A stretch of DNA of 64,000 nt from Frateuria_A sp051900425 (GCF_051900425.1 NZ_JBHZGK010000005.1:278536-342535); one strand, 5' to 3'. Numbered from the stretch's first letter, positions 16,754 through 25,355 are shown. Notes: generated by a model not told the origin, from the sequence alone. Program-made: numbers and translations.

Positions 16754-17950
16754 TTACTTGCGCGAGGCGACCTTCGCTGCGCCGCCGCTAGCCCCGGCCA
16801 GCCGGCCATCGGCGTCCAGGCTGCGGGTTTCCATCGCGACCAGCGTGGGGCTGACTTCCATCCCCGGGCGCACGTGCTGCAGGCCGTTGACCACCACCAC
16901 GTCCTTGGCGGTGAGCCCGGCAGTGACCACGCGCAAGCCGTCGGCCAGCGGCCCCAGCGTGACCTTGCGGTAGGCCACCTTGTGATCGGGCTCGAGCACG
17001 TAGACGAACTTGTTGCCCAGGTCGGTGCCGACCGCGCGCTCGTCGATCAGCGCGCGCGGCTGGCGGCTGGGCGTGCGCAGTTCCAGGCGCACGTACAGGC
17101 CCGGCGTGTAGCGGCCATCGTCGTTGTCGAATACCGCGCGCAGGCGCATCGTGCCGCTGTCGGCGTCGAGCTGGTTGTCGACGAAGTCGATGCGGCCGGC
17201 ATGCGGGTAGCCCTCTTCATCCACCAGGCCCATCGCCACCTGCGGAGCTACCCCGCGCTCGCGGCGCAACTGGTCCAGCTTCAGGTACGCGTGCTCGTCG
17301 ATGGTGAAGTAGGCATACACCGGGTCGACGCTGACCACGCTGGTGAGCACATCGGCTGGCGTCACCAGGTTGCCGGCGGTGATCCGCGCGTTGCTCACGC
17401 GGCCGTCGATCGGCGCGCGAACTTCGGTGAAGCCGCGATCCAGCCGGGCCGCTTCCAGTGCGGCAGCGGTGGCGGACGCCTGCGCGCCGGCACTGGCCGC
17501 GGCGGTGGCCAGGCGATCGGCTTCCTGCGTGGAGATCGCATGCTGCGCCAGCAGCTTCTTCGCGCGCTCGGCGTTGGAGGCGGCCAGCTTCTGCTCGGCG
17601 CGCGCCTGGTCGAGCGTGGCGGCGAGGCGGTCGACCTCGGCCTGGTAGGGCCGCGGATCGATGGTGAACAGCAGCTCGCCCTTGTGTACGCGCGCGCCTT
17701 CGGTGAAATGGATGGCGTTGACGTAGCCGCTCACGCGAGGATGCACTTCGACCGTGTCCACCGCCTGCAGGCGACCGGTGAAGGCATCGGTATCGCTGAC
17801 CGGCCGCACCAGCGTCTGCGCCACGGTCACCGCGGGCGGCGGCGGGGCGCCGGCTTCCTGCGCGTGGCTTTCGCCGTGGCTGCCGAGCACCGCCCAGCTG
17901 CCGGCCGCGACCGCCACGGCCAGGCTCAAGAGAATCCATCGCTTTTTCAT
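16754..17950 (-). CDS. RND efflux membrane fusion protein (MexE/AcrA type)
   Basis: 398 residues from ATG 17950 (a GTG one codon upstream is also in frame). An N-terminal signal segment (about residues 5-25) leads into the first lipoyl half GRLQAVDTVEVHPRVSGYV, a hairpin of about 80 residues, the second lipoyl half RAPIDGRVSN, a beta-barrel and a membrane-proximal domain ending DVVVVNGLQHVRPGMEV. There is no lipobox, as in MexE-type members. It bridges the RND pump and the outer-membrane channel. A GGGAG site lies six bases before the ATG. First gene of the operon, divergent from a LysR regulator. Confidence 0.95.
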   Translation of the reverse strand: MKKRWILLSLAVAVAAGSWAVLGSHGESHAQEAGAPPPPAVTVAQTLVRPVSDTDAFTGRLQAVDTVEVHPRVSGYVNAIHFTEGARVHKGELLFTIDPRPYQAEVDRLAATLDQARAEQKLAASNAERAKKLLAQHAISTQEADRLATAAASAGAQASATAAALEAARLDRGFTEVRAPIDGRVSNARITAGNLVTPADVLTSVVSVDPVYAYFTIDEHAYLKLDQLRRERGVAPQVAMGLVDEEGYPHAGRIDFVDNQLDADSGTMRLRAVFDNDDGRYTPGLYVRLELRTPSRQPRALIDERAVGTDLGNKFVYVLEPDHKVAYRKVTLGPLADGLRVVTAGLTAKDVVVVNGLQHVRPGMEVSPTLVAMETRSLDADGRLAGASGGAAKVASRK

Positions 17951-18038
17951 CACGCGCTCCCGGGTCTAAATTAGTGCACCAGTCGGTACAGGACCGGCGA
18001 AGGCCCGGGAGAATAGGTACACTTGCCGGTATAGAAAA

Positions 18039-18070
18039 CCGCGGCACGGTGCAAAGCACTCGTGCCGCGG
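18039..18070. promoter_or_regulatory. Strong inverted repeat in the efflux-lysR intergenic region
   Basis: CCGCGGCACG and CGTGCCGCGG are perfect 10-base arms; the sequence between them contains a further GTGC-AAA-GCAC palindrome, so almost the whole 32 bases pair. It ends 28 bases before the lysR ATG. It could be an operator for the divergent regulator or a hairpin in the lysR leader. Confidence 0.55.
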
Positions 18071-18098
18071 GGTCACGAATCACCCTGGAGTGGGCTCG

Positions 18099-19058
18099 AT
18101 GGAAGACTTCGCAGCAATTTCCGCGTTCGTCCGCGTGGTCGAAGCCAAGAGCTTCGCCGCCGCCGCCGCCCAACTGGGCATGACCCCCTCCGGCGTCAGC
18201 CGCGCGGTGTCCCGGCTGGAGGAGCGCCTCGGCGCGCGCCTGCTGTTCCGCTCGACCCGATCATTGCGGCTGACCGACGACGGCGCGGTATTCCACGCAC
18301 GTTGCAAGGACATCCTGGCCGACCTGGCCGAAGCCACCGAGGCGCTGGGCTACGCCAACCGCAAGCCGGTCGGCAAGCTGCGCGTGGCGGTGTCGCTGGC
18401 GGTGGGGCGCGCGGCGCTGATCCCGCGGCTGGCCGAGTTCGAGCAGCGCTACCCCGACATCCGGCTGGAACTGTCGATGAGCGACCTGCCGGCCGACATG
18501 AATGGCGAAGGCATCGACTGCGCCATCCGCGTGGGCGAACTGGAAGATTCCAGCCTCATCGCGCGCAAGATCGGCTACCTGCGCAACGTGGTCTGCGCCT
18601 CGCCGGCCTACCTCGCCCGCTACGGCGCCCCGCAGACCATCGAGGATCTCAAGCAGCACCGCTGCATCAACTACGTATATCCCAACGGCCGCCCGCGGCA
18701 GTGGATGTTCGACGGCGCCAACGGGCCGATTGCGGTCGACGTGGACGGGCACCTCTTGATCAACGATGCCGAGTCGGTGATCCAGGCGGTGGCCGCGGGC
18801 CTGGGGATCACCCAGGCCCCGCACATGATGGTCGCCTGCATGCTCGACTGGGGAAAGCTGCAGCTGGTGATGACCGACACCCGCTCCACCGGCAAGCCGG
18901 TGTGGATCGTCTATCCGCAGAAGAAGCACCTCTCCGCGCGCGTGCAGGCCTTCATCGAATGGGTGCGCGAGCTGTTCGAGCGGACCAACGAGCCGCAGTT
19001 CCGGCCGGCGCGGGTGGCGACCGAGACGAACGGATCGAACGCCGCGGCGGCCGCCTGA
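18099..19058 (+). CDS. LysR family transcriptional regulator, probable efflux regulator
   Basis: 319 residues. The N-terminal winged HTH is clear (EDFAAISAFVRVVEAKSFA through GVSRAVSRLEERLGARLLF), followed by the periplasmic-binding-like effector domain beginning KLRVAVSLAVGRAALIPRL. I chose the ATG at 18099, with GGAG eight bases upstream, over a GTG three codons earlier. It lies divergently 148 bases from the MFP-RND-OMF operon, as MexT does relative to mexEF-oprN, so activation of that pump is the leading hypothesis. The inducer is unknown. Confidence 0.92.
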   Translation: MEDFAAISAFVRVVEAKSFAAAAAQLGMTPSGVSRAVSRLEERLGARLLFRSTRSLRLTDDGAVFHARCKDILADLAEATEALGYANRKPVGKLRVAVSLAVGRAALIPRLAEFEQRYPDIRLELSMSDLPADMNGEGIDCAIRVGELEDSSLIARKIGYLRNVVCASPAYLARYGAPQTIEDLKQHRCINYVYPNGRPRQWMFDGANGPIAVDVDGHLLINDAESVIQAVAAGLGITQAPHMMVACMLDWGKLQLVMTDTRSTGKPVWIVYPQKKHLSARVQAFIEWVRELFERTNEPQFRPARVATETNGSNAAAAA

Positions 19059-19092
19059 GCACGGCGGCGCCATCGCGCGCCGCCGCAGGCAC

Positions 19093-20988
19093 TCACCCGG
19101 TCCGGCCGGCGGCCGGCGACGGGTCGCCCGCCAGCACGTCGTGCACGCGATGGGCGAGCTCCTCCAGCGTGAAGGGCTTGCGCAGCAAGCCGGCGCCGGG
19201 AATGCGTTCGCCGACGCGCTCGGTGGCCTCGCGGGTGAAGCCGGTCATCAGCAGCACCTTCAGGCCCGGCCGCACCTGCCGCGCGATATCGGCCAGCTCC
19301 CAGCCGGTGAGCTGCGCCATCTCCACGTCGGTCAGCAACAGGTCGATGTACGGATGGGCGTCGAGTACGGCCAGCCCATCGTGGCCGCTGGACGCGGTCA
19401 GCACGCGATACCCCAGCTCGGTCAGCGCCTCGGCTGCGAACACGCGCACGCCGATGTCGTCGTCGACCAGCAGGATCAGCGTGCTGCCGTCGCCCCGCGG
19501 CACGCCATCGACGCCCCGGTCGGTTGGCGCCGGGCCGGTGGTCTCGCCAACGGCGCGCGGCAGGTAGATGCGGATCGTGGTGCCCTTGCCGACGTCGCTC
19601 TCGATGTCCACGTGCCCGCCGGATTGCTTGATGAACCCGTAGACCTGGCTCAGTCCCAGTCCAGTCCCCTTGCCGGCCGCCTTGGTAGTGAAGAACGGCT
19701 CGAAGGCCTTGCGCCTGACCTCGGCCGTCATGCCTTGCCCGGTGTCGGTCATCGCGATCATCACGTAGGCGCCGCGGGCCACGTCGGGCCGGCCGCTGGC
19801 GAACTCCTCGTCGAGGAACACGTTGGCCGTCTGCACGGCCAGCCGGCCGCCTTCGGGCATGGCGTCGCGGGCATTGACCGCCAGGTTGATCAGCGTGCTT
19901 TCCAGCTGGTTGACGTCCACCCGCGTCTTCCACAGGTCCGGCGCCTGCTGCAGCTCGACGCTGTAGATGCCGCCGAGCGTGCGGCGGATCACCTCGGTGG
20001 TGCTGGCCACCACGTCGCCCGTCGCCACCAGCACCGCGTGCAGCGGCTGCTTGCGCGCGAACGCCAGCAGCCGCTGCGTCAGTTCGCCCGCGCGCCGGGT
20101 CGCCTCCAGCGCGTACCCGACGTAGCGGCCGACATCGAGGTTGCCGCGGGCCAGGCGCGCCTTGAGCAATTCCAGGTTGCCCATCACCACCGCAAGCATG
20201 TTGTTGAAATCGTGCGCCATGCCGCCGGTCAGCGCGCCCAGCGCTTCCATCTTGCGGGACTGGCGCACCGCCTCTTCCAGCATCGCCTGGCGCTCGGTGC
20301 TCCGACGCAGCGCTTCGCTCGAGGCCAGCAGTTCGTCGCGCACCCGCATCACCATGCTGTGGCGTCGGGACATCTCGCGCAGGGTCAGCACGGCCAGGCC
20401 CAGGATCGCCAGCGCGGAGGCCGAGGCGCCGGTCAGCACCCAGCGCGAGAGCATGCGCTCCTTGGCCTGCTCGGCGGCAATGCTGCGGTCGCACTCCACC
20501 AGCATCGTGGCCACGAGCGAGCGGATGCGCTCCATCAGCTGCATGCCCAGGTTGGAGCGGACCAGCCTCACGGCCGCCTCGTGCTCGCCCTGGTTGTAGT
20601 AGGACAGCGTCTGCGCCAGCTCGGCCTGCTTGCCCGCGATCAGCGCACGCAGCTCGGGCAGGTAGCGGCGCAGGTGCGGGTCCTCGATCTGCCGGTCGAG
20701 CGCCTGCAGCAAACCCGTCAACCGGGGTTGCGCGCGCATGTAGGGCGCCAGGTAGGCGGTCTCGCCGGTGAGCAGGTAACCGCGCTGGCCCGTCTCGGCG
20801 CCCTGGATCGTCAGCATGGTCTGTCGCAGGGAGGCACGCACCGCCTGGATGTGCTGTTGCTGTTCCATCCCCGCCTCGCGCGCCGCTGCCAGCACGTAAG
20901 CCCCGGCCAGCAGCGAGGCCAGCAGGACGAAGCCCGCCGCCAGCATGATTCGCGACCGGATCAGGCTTGGGGGTTTGTCTGCTGCCAT
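19093..20988 (-). CDS. CHASE3 hybrid sensor histidine kinase with C-terminal receiver
   Basis: 631 residues. Transmembrane helix 1 (about 13-33), a CHASE3 sensor domain with the ETGQRGYLLTGE motif (about 40-175), transmembrane helix 2 (about 180-202), the H-box GGMAHDFNNMLAVVMGNLEL, an ATPase with N-box NLAVNARDAM, G1 DTGQGM and G2 GTGLGLSQVYGF, then a receiver domain starting LILLVDDDIGVR with the phospho-Asp in LLLTDVEM. The GMAHDFNNML form is typical of HWE-like/blind-alley hybrid kinases without a DNA-binding partner. The start at 20988 is the first before the membrane segment. It converges on the LysR gene. Confidence 0.92.
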   Translation of the reverse strand: MAADKPPSLIRSRIMLAAGFVLLASLLAGAYVLAAAREAGMEQQQHIQAVRASLRQTMLTIQGAETGQRGYLLTGETAYLAPYMRAQPRLTGLLQALDRQIEDPHLRRYLPELRALIAGKQAELAQTLSYYNQGEHEAAVRLVRSNLGMQLMERIRSLVATMLVECDRSIAAEQAKERMLSRWVLTGASASALAILGLAVLTLREMSRRHSMVMRVRDELLASSEALRRSTERQAMLEEAVRQSRKMEALGALTGGMAHDFNNMLAVVMGNLELLKARLARGNLDVGRYVGYALEATRRAGELTQRLLAFARKQPLHAVLVATGDVVASTTEVIRRTLGGIYSVELQQAPDLWKTRVDVNQLESTLINLAVNARDAMPEGGRLAVQTANVFLDEEFASGRPDVARGAYVMIAMTDTGQGMTAEVRRKAFEPFFTTKAAGKGTGLGLSQVYGFIKQSGGHVDIESDVGKGTTIRIYLPRAVGETTGPAPTDRGVDGVPRGDGSTLILLVDDDIGVRVFAAEALTELGYRVLTASSGHDGLAVLDAHPYIDLLLTDVEMAQLTGWELADIARQVRPGLKVLLMTGFTREATERVGERIPGAGLLRKPFTLEELAHRVHDVLAGDPSPAAGRTG

Positions 20989-21165
20989 GGAAACGCCGTC
21001 GTGTGCAGCCGGACCGGGGTGGCGGCGTGCGCGGTCATCGTAGGCACGCCGGCGTGCGCAAGGCGTGGGCATCGGGGCGGAAGCTGGCAACGCTGCGCTC
21101 GAACGCACCACCCGCCTTCGCCGGTGTAGGCTGCCGTCGCATGCATACGCCGGAGGGGACACGGG

Positions 21166-21903
21166 ATGGGAGCTGGGCTGGCGAGGGGATTGGAATGGTG
21201 GGCCGCGCTCGTGTTGCCCGTCGGGGCGGCGCGCGCGGCCGATGTACAGGTGGTGCAGACGTATCACCTGCAGGCCGGATTGGACGTCGATACGGCCGGG
21301 CAGGTGACGCGGGTCGAGCTGCCCGGAGCGGTTCCACCCGTGCTGGGAGCGCCCGCGCAGGAAGCAATCAAGCGCTGGCGCTTCAAGCCGCCCGTGCGGG
21401 TAGGCCATGCGGTCACGGCCCGCACCTACGCATGGATCGACCTGGTCCTGGCCCAACGGCCGGACGGCAATTACGGCGTGGCCGTGCGCTACATCAAGAA
21501 CGGCCCGGCGCTTGTGCTTCGGGCGCCCCGATGGCCACGGGAGCAGGGCGACGGGCGCCTGACGATGGCCGCCGTGGTGCAACCGGACGGCAGCCTGACC
21601 GACATCAAACTGGTCGCCTCCGAGTTCAGCAGCCCGCTCGCACGAAAGCAGTTCGCGCTGGCGGTGGACGAGGCGATACGCCACAGCCGCGCCCTGCCCG
21701 AACTTGTCGATGGCAAACCCGTCGCCACCCGCGTGCAGATCCCGGTCATCTTCCAGACGCGGAGCCCCTCGGACGCTGCCGAGGCCAAGGCCAGGCGGAC
21801 CACGGACGCCCCCGCGGACGCGCACGGAACACCGGATCTGTCCGGGCAGGCGGTCGCGCTGGACAGTCCCGTGCAACCGCTGGAGGCCGAGCCGCGCGGC
21901 TGA
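21166..21903 (+). CDS. Exported protein with two TonB-C-like domains (copy 1)
   Basis: 245 residues with an apparent N-terminal signal (WWAALVLPVGAARA). Two domains resemble the TonB C-terminal fold: the first ends in AIKRWRFKPPVRVGHA near residue 70, the second contains AAVVQPDGSLTDIKLVASEFSSPLARKQ and ends VATRVQIPVIF. There is no membrane anchor plus proline spacer as in true TonB, so it cannot work as a classical energy transducer. The gene is followed by a diverged duplicate 75 bases downstream. Function unknown; binding of outer-membrane receptors or cell-wall material is only a guess. Confidence 0.75.
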   Translation: MGAGLARGLEWWAALVLPVGAARAADVQVVQTYHLQAGLDVDTAGQVTRVELPGAVPPVLGAPAQEAIKRWRFKPPVRVGHAVTARTYAWIDLVLAQRPDGNYGVAVRYIKNGPALVLRAPRWPREQGDGRLTMAAVVQPDGSLTDIKLVASEFSSPLARKQFALAVDEAIRHSRALPELVDGKPVATRVQIPVIFQTRSPSDAAEAKARRTTDAPADAHGTPDLSGQAVALDSPVQPLEAEPRG

Positions 21904-21978
21904 GGCGCGGCGCCGGCAGGCAATGAACAGGCATCCCGCACGCGGGCGCGTGAGGGAGCATCCACGGGGAGAGAAAGC

Positions 21979-22800
21979 ATGAAGCCGATGACACGGATGG
22001 CCGCCGCCGCGACTGGCGCAGGTGCGATGGGTACCGACCGGCATACCGGGCGAACAGGCAGGGTGGCGGCATGGGCGCTGTGTGCGTTGCTCGCGGCCGG
22101 CATCGTGCAGGCGCGCGCCACGGCCGCCGATGCGCAGGTCGCGCGCGAATACCGGGCCGAGGTGGCGCTGGACATCGCTACGGACGGCAAGATATCGGCG
22201 ATCCAGTTGCCGCAGGAAGTCCCCGCGATACTGACGGCGCCGGCCCGGGAGGCCATCGCGCGCTGGCGCTTCAAGCCGCCCGTGCGTGACGGGCACGCAG
22301 CGACCGCGCGTACCTACGTGCGACTCGTGCTGCAGCTCGTGCGGCAGGCGGACGGGAACTACGGGCTGCGTGCGGTGTACCGCTCGAACGGGCCGAGGCT
22401 CAGCTTCCCGGTGCTTCCCCGCTATCCGCTCGACGAGCTCCGCCGGCGCGGGCAGGGATCGGTCGTGATGGAGGCGATCGTGCACCCGGACGGCACCCTG
22501 ACCGACATCCACGCAGCCAGCCATCGCATCAACCATCCGAACCCGGGGGCTTTCATCAAGTCCGCCGAGGCGGTGATGCGGCATGCCCTGGCGGAGCCGG
22601 AGCGGGTCGACGGGAAACCGGTGACAACGCGTATCCAGGTGCCGTTCGTCTATGCGTTGCACAGCATCAGCCGCAGCGAGGCGCTTTCCCGACAGGCACG
22701 CGAGGAAACGGCGCCCGTCGCCTCCGATGGTTTCAACCCGATCGGGGAAGCCGTTGCGCTCGACAGTCCGGCCCAGCTCGTGACCGGCCCGCCGGGCTGA
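21979..22800 (+). CDS. Exported protein with two TonB-C-like domains (copy 2)
   Basis: 273 residues, a paralogue of the preceding gene: both share AIxRWRFKPPVRxGHAxTARTY in the first domain and xxVxPDGxLTDI plus DGKPVxTRxQxP in the second. The second domain here fits the TonB_C pattern well (RYPLDELRRRGQGSVVMEAIVHPDGTL). A hydrophobic signal (VAAWALCALLAAGIVQARA) follows a long polar start. The ATG at 21979 is supported by GGGGAGAG upstream; an internal Met at residue 17 is an alternative start. It is convergent with uppP, only 18 bases apart. Confidence 0.75.
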   Translation: MKPMTRMAAAATGAGAMGTDRHTGRTGRVAAWALCALLAAGIVQARATAADAQVAREYRAEVALDIATDGKISAIQLPQEVPAILTAPAREAIARWRFKPPVRDGHAATARTYVRLVLQLVRQADGNYGLRAVYRSNGPRLSFPVLPRYPLDELRRRGQGSVVMEAIVHPDGTLTDIHAASHRINHPNPGAFIKSAEAVMRHALAEPERVDGKPVTTRIQVPFVYALHSISRSEALSRQAREETAPVASDGFNPIGEAVALDSPAQLVTGPPG

Positions 22801-22818
22801 GGGCGCGGGCCGGGCGCT

Positions 22819-23616
22819 TCAGCCGCCGGCCGGCAGCCAGAGCAGCAAGGCGACGCCCAGCCCGATGCGGTAGACCGCGAACGGCGTGAAGCGGTGCGTG
22901 CGGATGTAGCCCAGCAGCCACTTCACGGCCGCAAAGGCGACGACCGCCGACACCACGAAACCGACGATCAGCGCGCTCCAGTCCTCGTGCGCGGCACCGC
23001 CGTTCTTGACCACCTTGAGCAGCTCGTAGCCCGTCGCCGCGTACATCGTCGGGATGCCGACCAGGAAGGCGAACTCGGTGGCGGCGGCCCGATTGCTGGT
23101 GCCGGCCAGCAGCGCGGCGAAGATCGTCGCGGCCGAGCGCGAGGTGCCGGGGAACACGCCGGCCAGCATCTGCGCGATACCGACCAGCACCGCCACCGTC
23201 CAGGTCACCTCGCGCCGGTCCGGCTGGCGTGCGGCCACGGCTTCGGCGCCGATCATCCAGAAGCCGCCGATGACCAGCGCCCAGGCGATCGGCGTCACCG
23301 TGTCGGGCAGCGTGAAGCCGAGCTTGACCGCGATGAAGCCGAGCACCGCGGTGATCAGGAACGCCACCGTCAGCTTGGCCAGGTAGTCGCGATTGGCCGG
23401 GTCACGCCACTGGGTCAGCAGCTGCCACAGCCGCTTCCAGTAGATCAGCGTCACCGCCAGGATCGCGCCGGCCTGGATGCCGATGTTGAACAGGTCCGAA
23501 CGCTGGCCCAGGCCGAGTTGCTCGGCGATCAGCAGGTGGCCGGTCGAGGAGATCGGCAGGAATTCGGTGATGCCCTCGATGATGCCGAGCAGGATGACGC
23601 GGATCAGGTCGCTCAC
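22819..23616 (-). CDS. uppP: Undecaprenyl-diphosphate phosphatase
   Basis: 265 residues with about eight transmembrane helices. The two BacA/UppP signatures are intact: EGITEFLPISSTGHLLI with Glu14, Glu18 and His27, and VFPGTSRSAATI with the phosphate-binding Arg. The enzyme recycles undecaprenyl pyrophosphate to the monophosphate carrier for peptidoglycan and O-antigen synthesis and can confer bacitracin resistance. Upstream on the other strand lies the glnA control region. Confidence 0.97.
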   Translation of the reverse strand: MSDLIRVILLGIIEGITEFLPISSTGHLLIAEQLGLGQRSDLFNIGIQAGAILAVTLIYWKRLWQLLTQWRDPANRDYLAKLTVAFLITAVLGFIAVKLGFTLPDTVTPIAWALVIGGFWMIGAEAVAARQPDRREVTWTVAVLVGIAQMLAGVFPGTSRSAATIFAALLAGTSNRAAATEFAFLVGIPTMYAATGYELLKVVKNGGAAHEDWSALIVGFVVSAVVAFAAVKWLLGYIRTHRFTPFAVYRIGLGVALLLWLPAGG

Positions 23617-23688
23617 TAAGGGCCCTCCGGCACTTCGCTAAAGCGGCATAGCTTACGGGGAAGCGGGCACGGCGGCGTGAGGCTGGGT

Positions 23689-23705
23689 TGCGCCAAATTG
23701 GTGCA
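23689..23705 (+). promoter_or_regulatory. NtrC-binding site (enhancer) upstream of glnA
   Basis: TGCGCCA-AAT-TGGTGCA matches the 17-base NtrC site TGCACYA-N3-TRGTGCA at nearly every position. Its centre lies about 126 bases upstream of the sigma-54 -24 element, a normal enhancer distance. The assignment comes from the known consensus; the ntrBC genes are in this window. Confidence 0.75.
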
Positions 23706-23710
23706 TGGCC

Positions 23711-23727
23711 GACGCGACAAAGGTGCA
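23711..23727 (+). promoter_or_regulatory. Degenerate second NtrC site upstream of glnA
   Basis: Only the right half (AGGTGCA) is well conserved, but its centre lies 22 bases, two helical turns, from the strong site, which suits cooperative binding of NtrC dimers. Confidence 0.5.
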
Positions 23728-23733
23728 ATGGGC

Positions 23734-23814
23734 CCTGTAGGAGCGCACCGGTGCGCGACCGCCATCCTGCTCCGGAGCGCCATGGCGGTCGCGCACCGGT
23801 GCGCTCCTACAGGG
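23734..23814. repeat. REP-like palindromic repeat, family A (copy A2)
   Basis: Arms TGTAGGAGCGCACCGGTGCG and the complement enclose a central CCATCCTGCTCCGGAGCGCCATGG segment. It occupies the space between the NtrC sites and the sigma-54 promoter of glnA, an unusual place for a REP element. Confidence 0.88.
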
Positions 23815-23822
23815 ATCAAGGC

Positions 23823-23838
23823 TGGCACGGGCATTGCA
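23823..23838 (+). promoter_or_regulatory. Sigma-54 promoter of glnA
   Basis: TGGCACG-GGCA-TTGCA is a complete match to the -24/-12 consensus TGGCACG-N4-TTGCW. The -12 element lies 37 bases before the glnA ATG. With NtrC-type sites upstream this is a nitrogen-regulated promoter. Confidence 0.88.
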
Positions 23839-23875
23839 ACGGCGCCCGCATCCTTTCCCGCTCCGAGGCTTGCCC

Positions 23876-25285
23876 ATGACTGCCCAGAAAGTGCTCGACC
23901 TGATCGCCGAACACGACGTCGAGTTCGTCGACCTGCGTTTCGCCGACATGCTCGGCAAGCACCACCACGTCACCTTCCCGGCGCACGCCATCGACGAGTC
24001 GACCTTCGAGGACGGCAAGATGTTCGACGGCTCGTCGATCCCGGGCTGGAAGGGCATCAACGAGTCGGACATGGTGCTGCTGCCCGACCCGGACACCGCG
24101 CATCTGGACCCGTTCTCGGCGCACACCCAGCTGATCCTGCACTGCGACGTGCTCGAGCCGTCGACCATGCAGGCCTACGGCCGCGACCCGCGCTCGATCG
24201 CCAAGCGCGGCGAGGCGTTCCTGAAGTCCACCGGCATCGCCGACACCGCCTTCTTCGGTCCCGAGCCGGAGTTCTTCATCTTCGACTCGGTGCGCTGGCA
24301 GAACGACATGGGCCGCGTGTTCTACGAGATCGGTTCCGAAGAGGCCGCCTGGAGCTCGCGCTACAAGTACGACGGCCAGAACAACGGCCACCGCCCGGGC
24401 GTGAAGGGCGGCTACTTCCCGGTCGCGCCGGTGGACTCGCTGGGCGACCTGCGCGCGGACATGTGCAAGGTGCTCGAGTCGCTCGGCCAGGTGGTCGAAG
24501 TGCACCACCATGAAGTGGCCAACGCGGGCCAGTGCGAGATCGGCGTCAAGTTCAACACGCTGGTGAAGAAGGCCGACGAGCTGATGACGATGAAGTACGT
24601 CATCAAGAACGTGGCGCACCAGAACGGCAAGACCGTGACCTTCATGCCCAAGCCGCTGGTGGGCGACAACGGCTCGGGCATGCACGTGCACCAGTCGCTG
24701 GCCAAGGACGGGCAGAATCTGTTCGCCGGCGAACTCTATGGCGGCCTGTCGCAGATGGCGCTGTGGTACATCGGCGGCATCTTCAAGCACGCCAAGGCGA
24801 TCAACGCGTTCGCCAACTCGACCACCAACAGCTACAAGCGGCTGGTGCCGGGCTTCGAGGCGCCGGTGATGCTGGCCTACTCGGCGCGCAACCGCTCGGC
24901 GAGCTGCCGCATCCCGTACGTGTCCAGCCCGAAGGGCCGCCGCATCGAGGTGCGCTTCCCCGACCCGATGAACTCCGGCTACCTGGTGTTCACCGCGCTG
25001 ATGATGGCCGGCCTGGACGGCATCATCAACAAGATCGATCCGGGCGCGCCGGCGGACAAGGACCTCTACGACCTGCCGCCGGAAGAAGAGAAGAACATCC
25101 CGCAGGTGTGCGCGAGCCTGGACGAAGCGCTCAACGCGCTGGACAAGGACCGTGAGTTCCTCAAGGCCGGCGGCGTGTTCACCGACGACTTCATCGACGC
25201 CTACATCGAGCTGAAGATGAAGGAAGTGACTGCCTACCGCGCCAGCACGCACCCGCTGGAGTTCCAGATGTACTACGCGATCTGA
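23876..25285 (+). CDS. glnA: Glutamine synthetase, type I (adenylylated)
   Basis: 469 residues, the standard GSI-beta length. It joins ammonia to glutamate with ATP and is the main nitrogen-assimilating enzyme, a cytoplasmic dodecamer. Visible signatures are DGSSIPGW near the N-terminus, the ATP-binding KPLVGDNGSGMHVHQS segment, NRSASCRIP, and the adenylylation site KDLYDLPPE with Tyr398. The start MTAQKVLDLI at 23876 is typical. The sigma-54 promoter and NtrC sites upstream, and ntrBC 3.6 kb downstream, show nitrogen control. A Rho-independent terminator follows. Confidence 0.98.
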   Translation: MTAQKVLDLIAEHDVEFVDLRFADMLGKHHHVTFPAHAIDESTFEDGKMFDGSSIPGWKGINESDMVLLPDPDTAHLDPFSAHTQLILHCDVLEPSTMQAYGRDPRSIAKRGEAFLKSTGIADTAFFGPEPEFFIFDSVRWQNDMGRVFYEIGSEEAAWSSRYKYDGQNNGHRPGVKGGYFPVAPVDSLGDLRADMCKVLESLGQVVEVHHHEVANAGQCEIGVKFNTLVKKADELMTMKYVIKNVAHQNGKTVTFMPKPLVGDNGSGMHVHQSLAKDGQNLFAGELYGGLSQMALWYIGGIFKHAKAINAFANSTTNSYKRLVPGFEAPVMLAYSARNRSASCRIPYVSSPKGRRIEVRFPDPMNSGYLVFTALMMAGLDGIINKIDPGAPADKDLYDLPPEEEKNIPQVCASLDEALNALDKDREFLKAGGVFTDDFIDAYIELKMKEVTAYRASTHPLEFQMYYAI

Positions 25286-25308
25286 CCGCAGCAACAGGGG
25301 TCGAGGGG

Positions 25309-25335
25309 ACGGGCGCTTCGGCGCCCGTTTCTTTT
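25309..25335 (+). terminator. Rho-independent terminator of glnA
   Basis: GGGCGC-TTCG-GCGCCC forms a stable stem with a UUCG tetraloop, followed by GTTTCTTTT. It begins 24 bases after the glnA stop, so glnA is transcribed as a single gene. Confidence 0.9.
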
Positions 25336-25355
25336 GGAGTGGCTTTGCGACACGT

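Noticed and set aside
13212..16973. A 1253-codon open frame on the plus strand
   Set aside because: It is antisense to the complete RND pump and parts of its neighbours; the translation is His/Arg/Gln-rich with no domain pattern, as expected in GC-rich DNA.
20989..22662. An N-terminal extension of the hybrid kinase frame
   Set aside because: It overlaps the two TonB-C-like genes on the opposite strand, and the kinase has a natural start before its first membrane helix at 20988.
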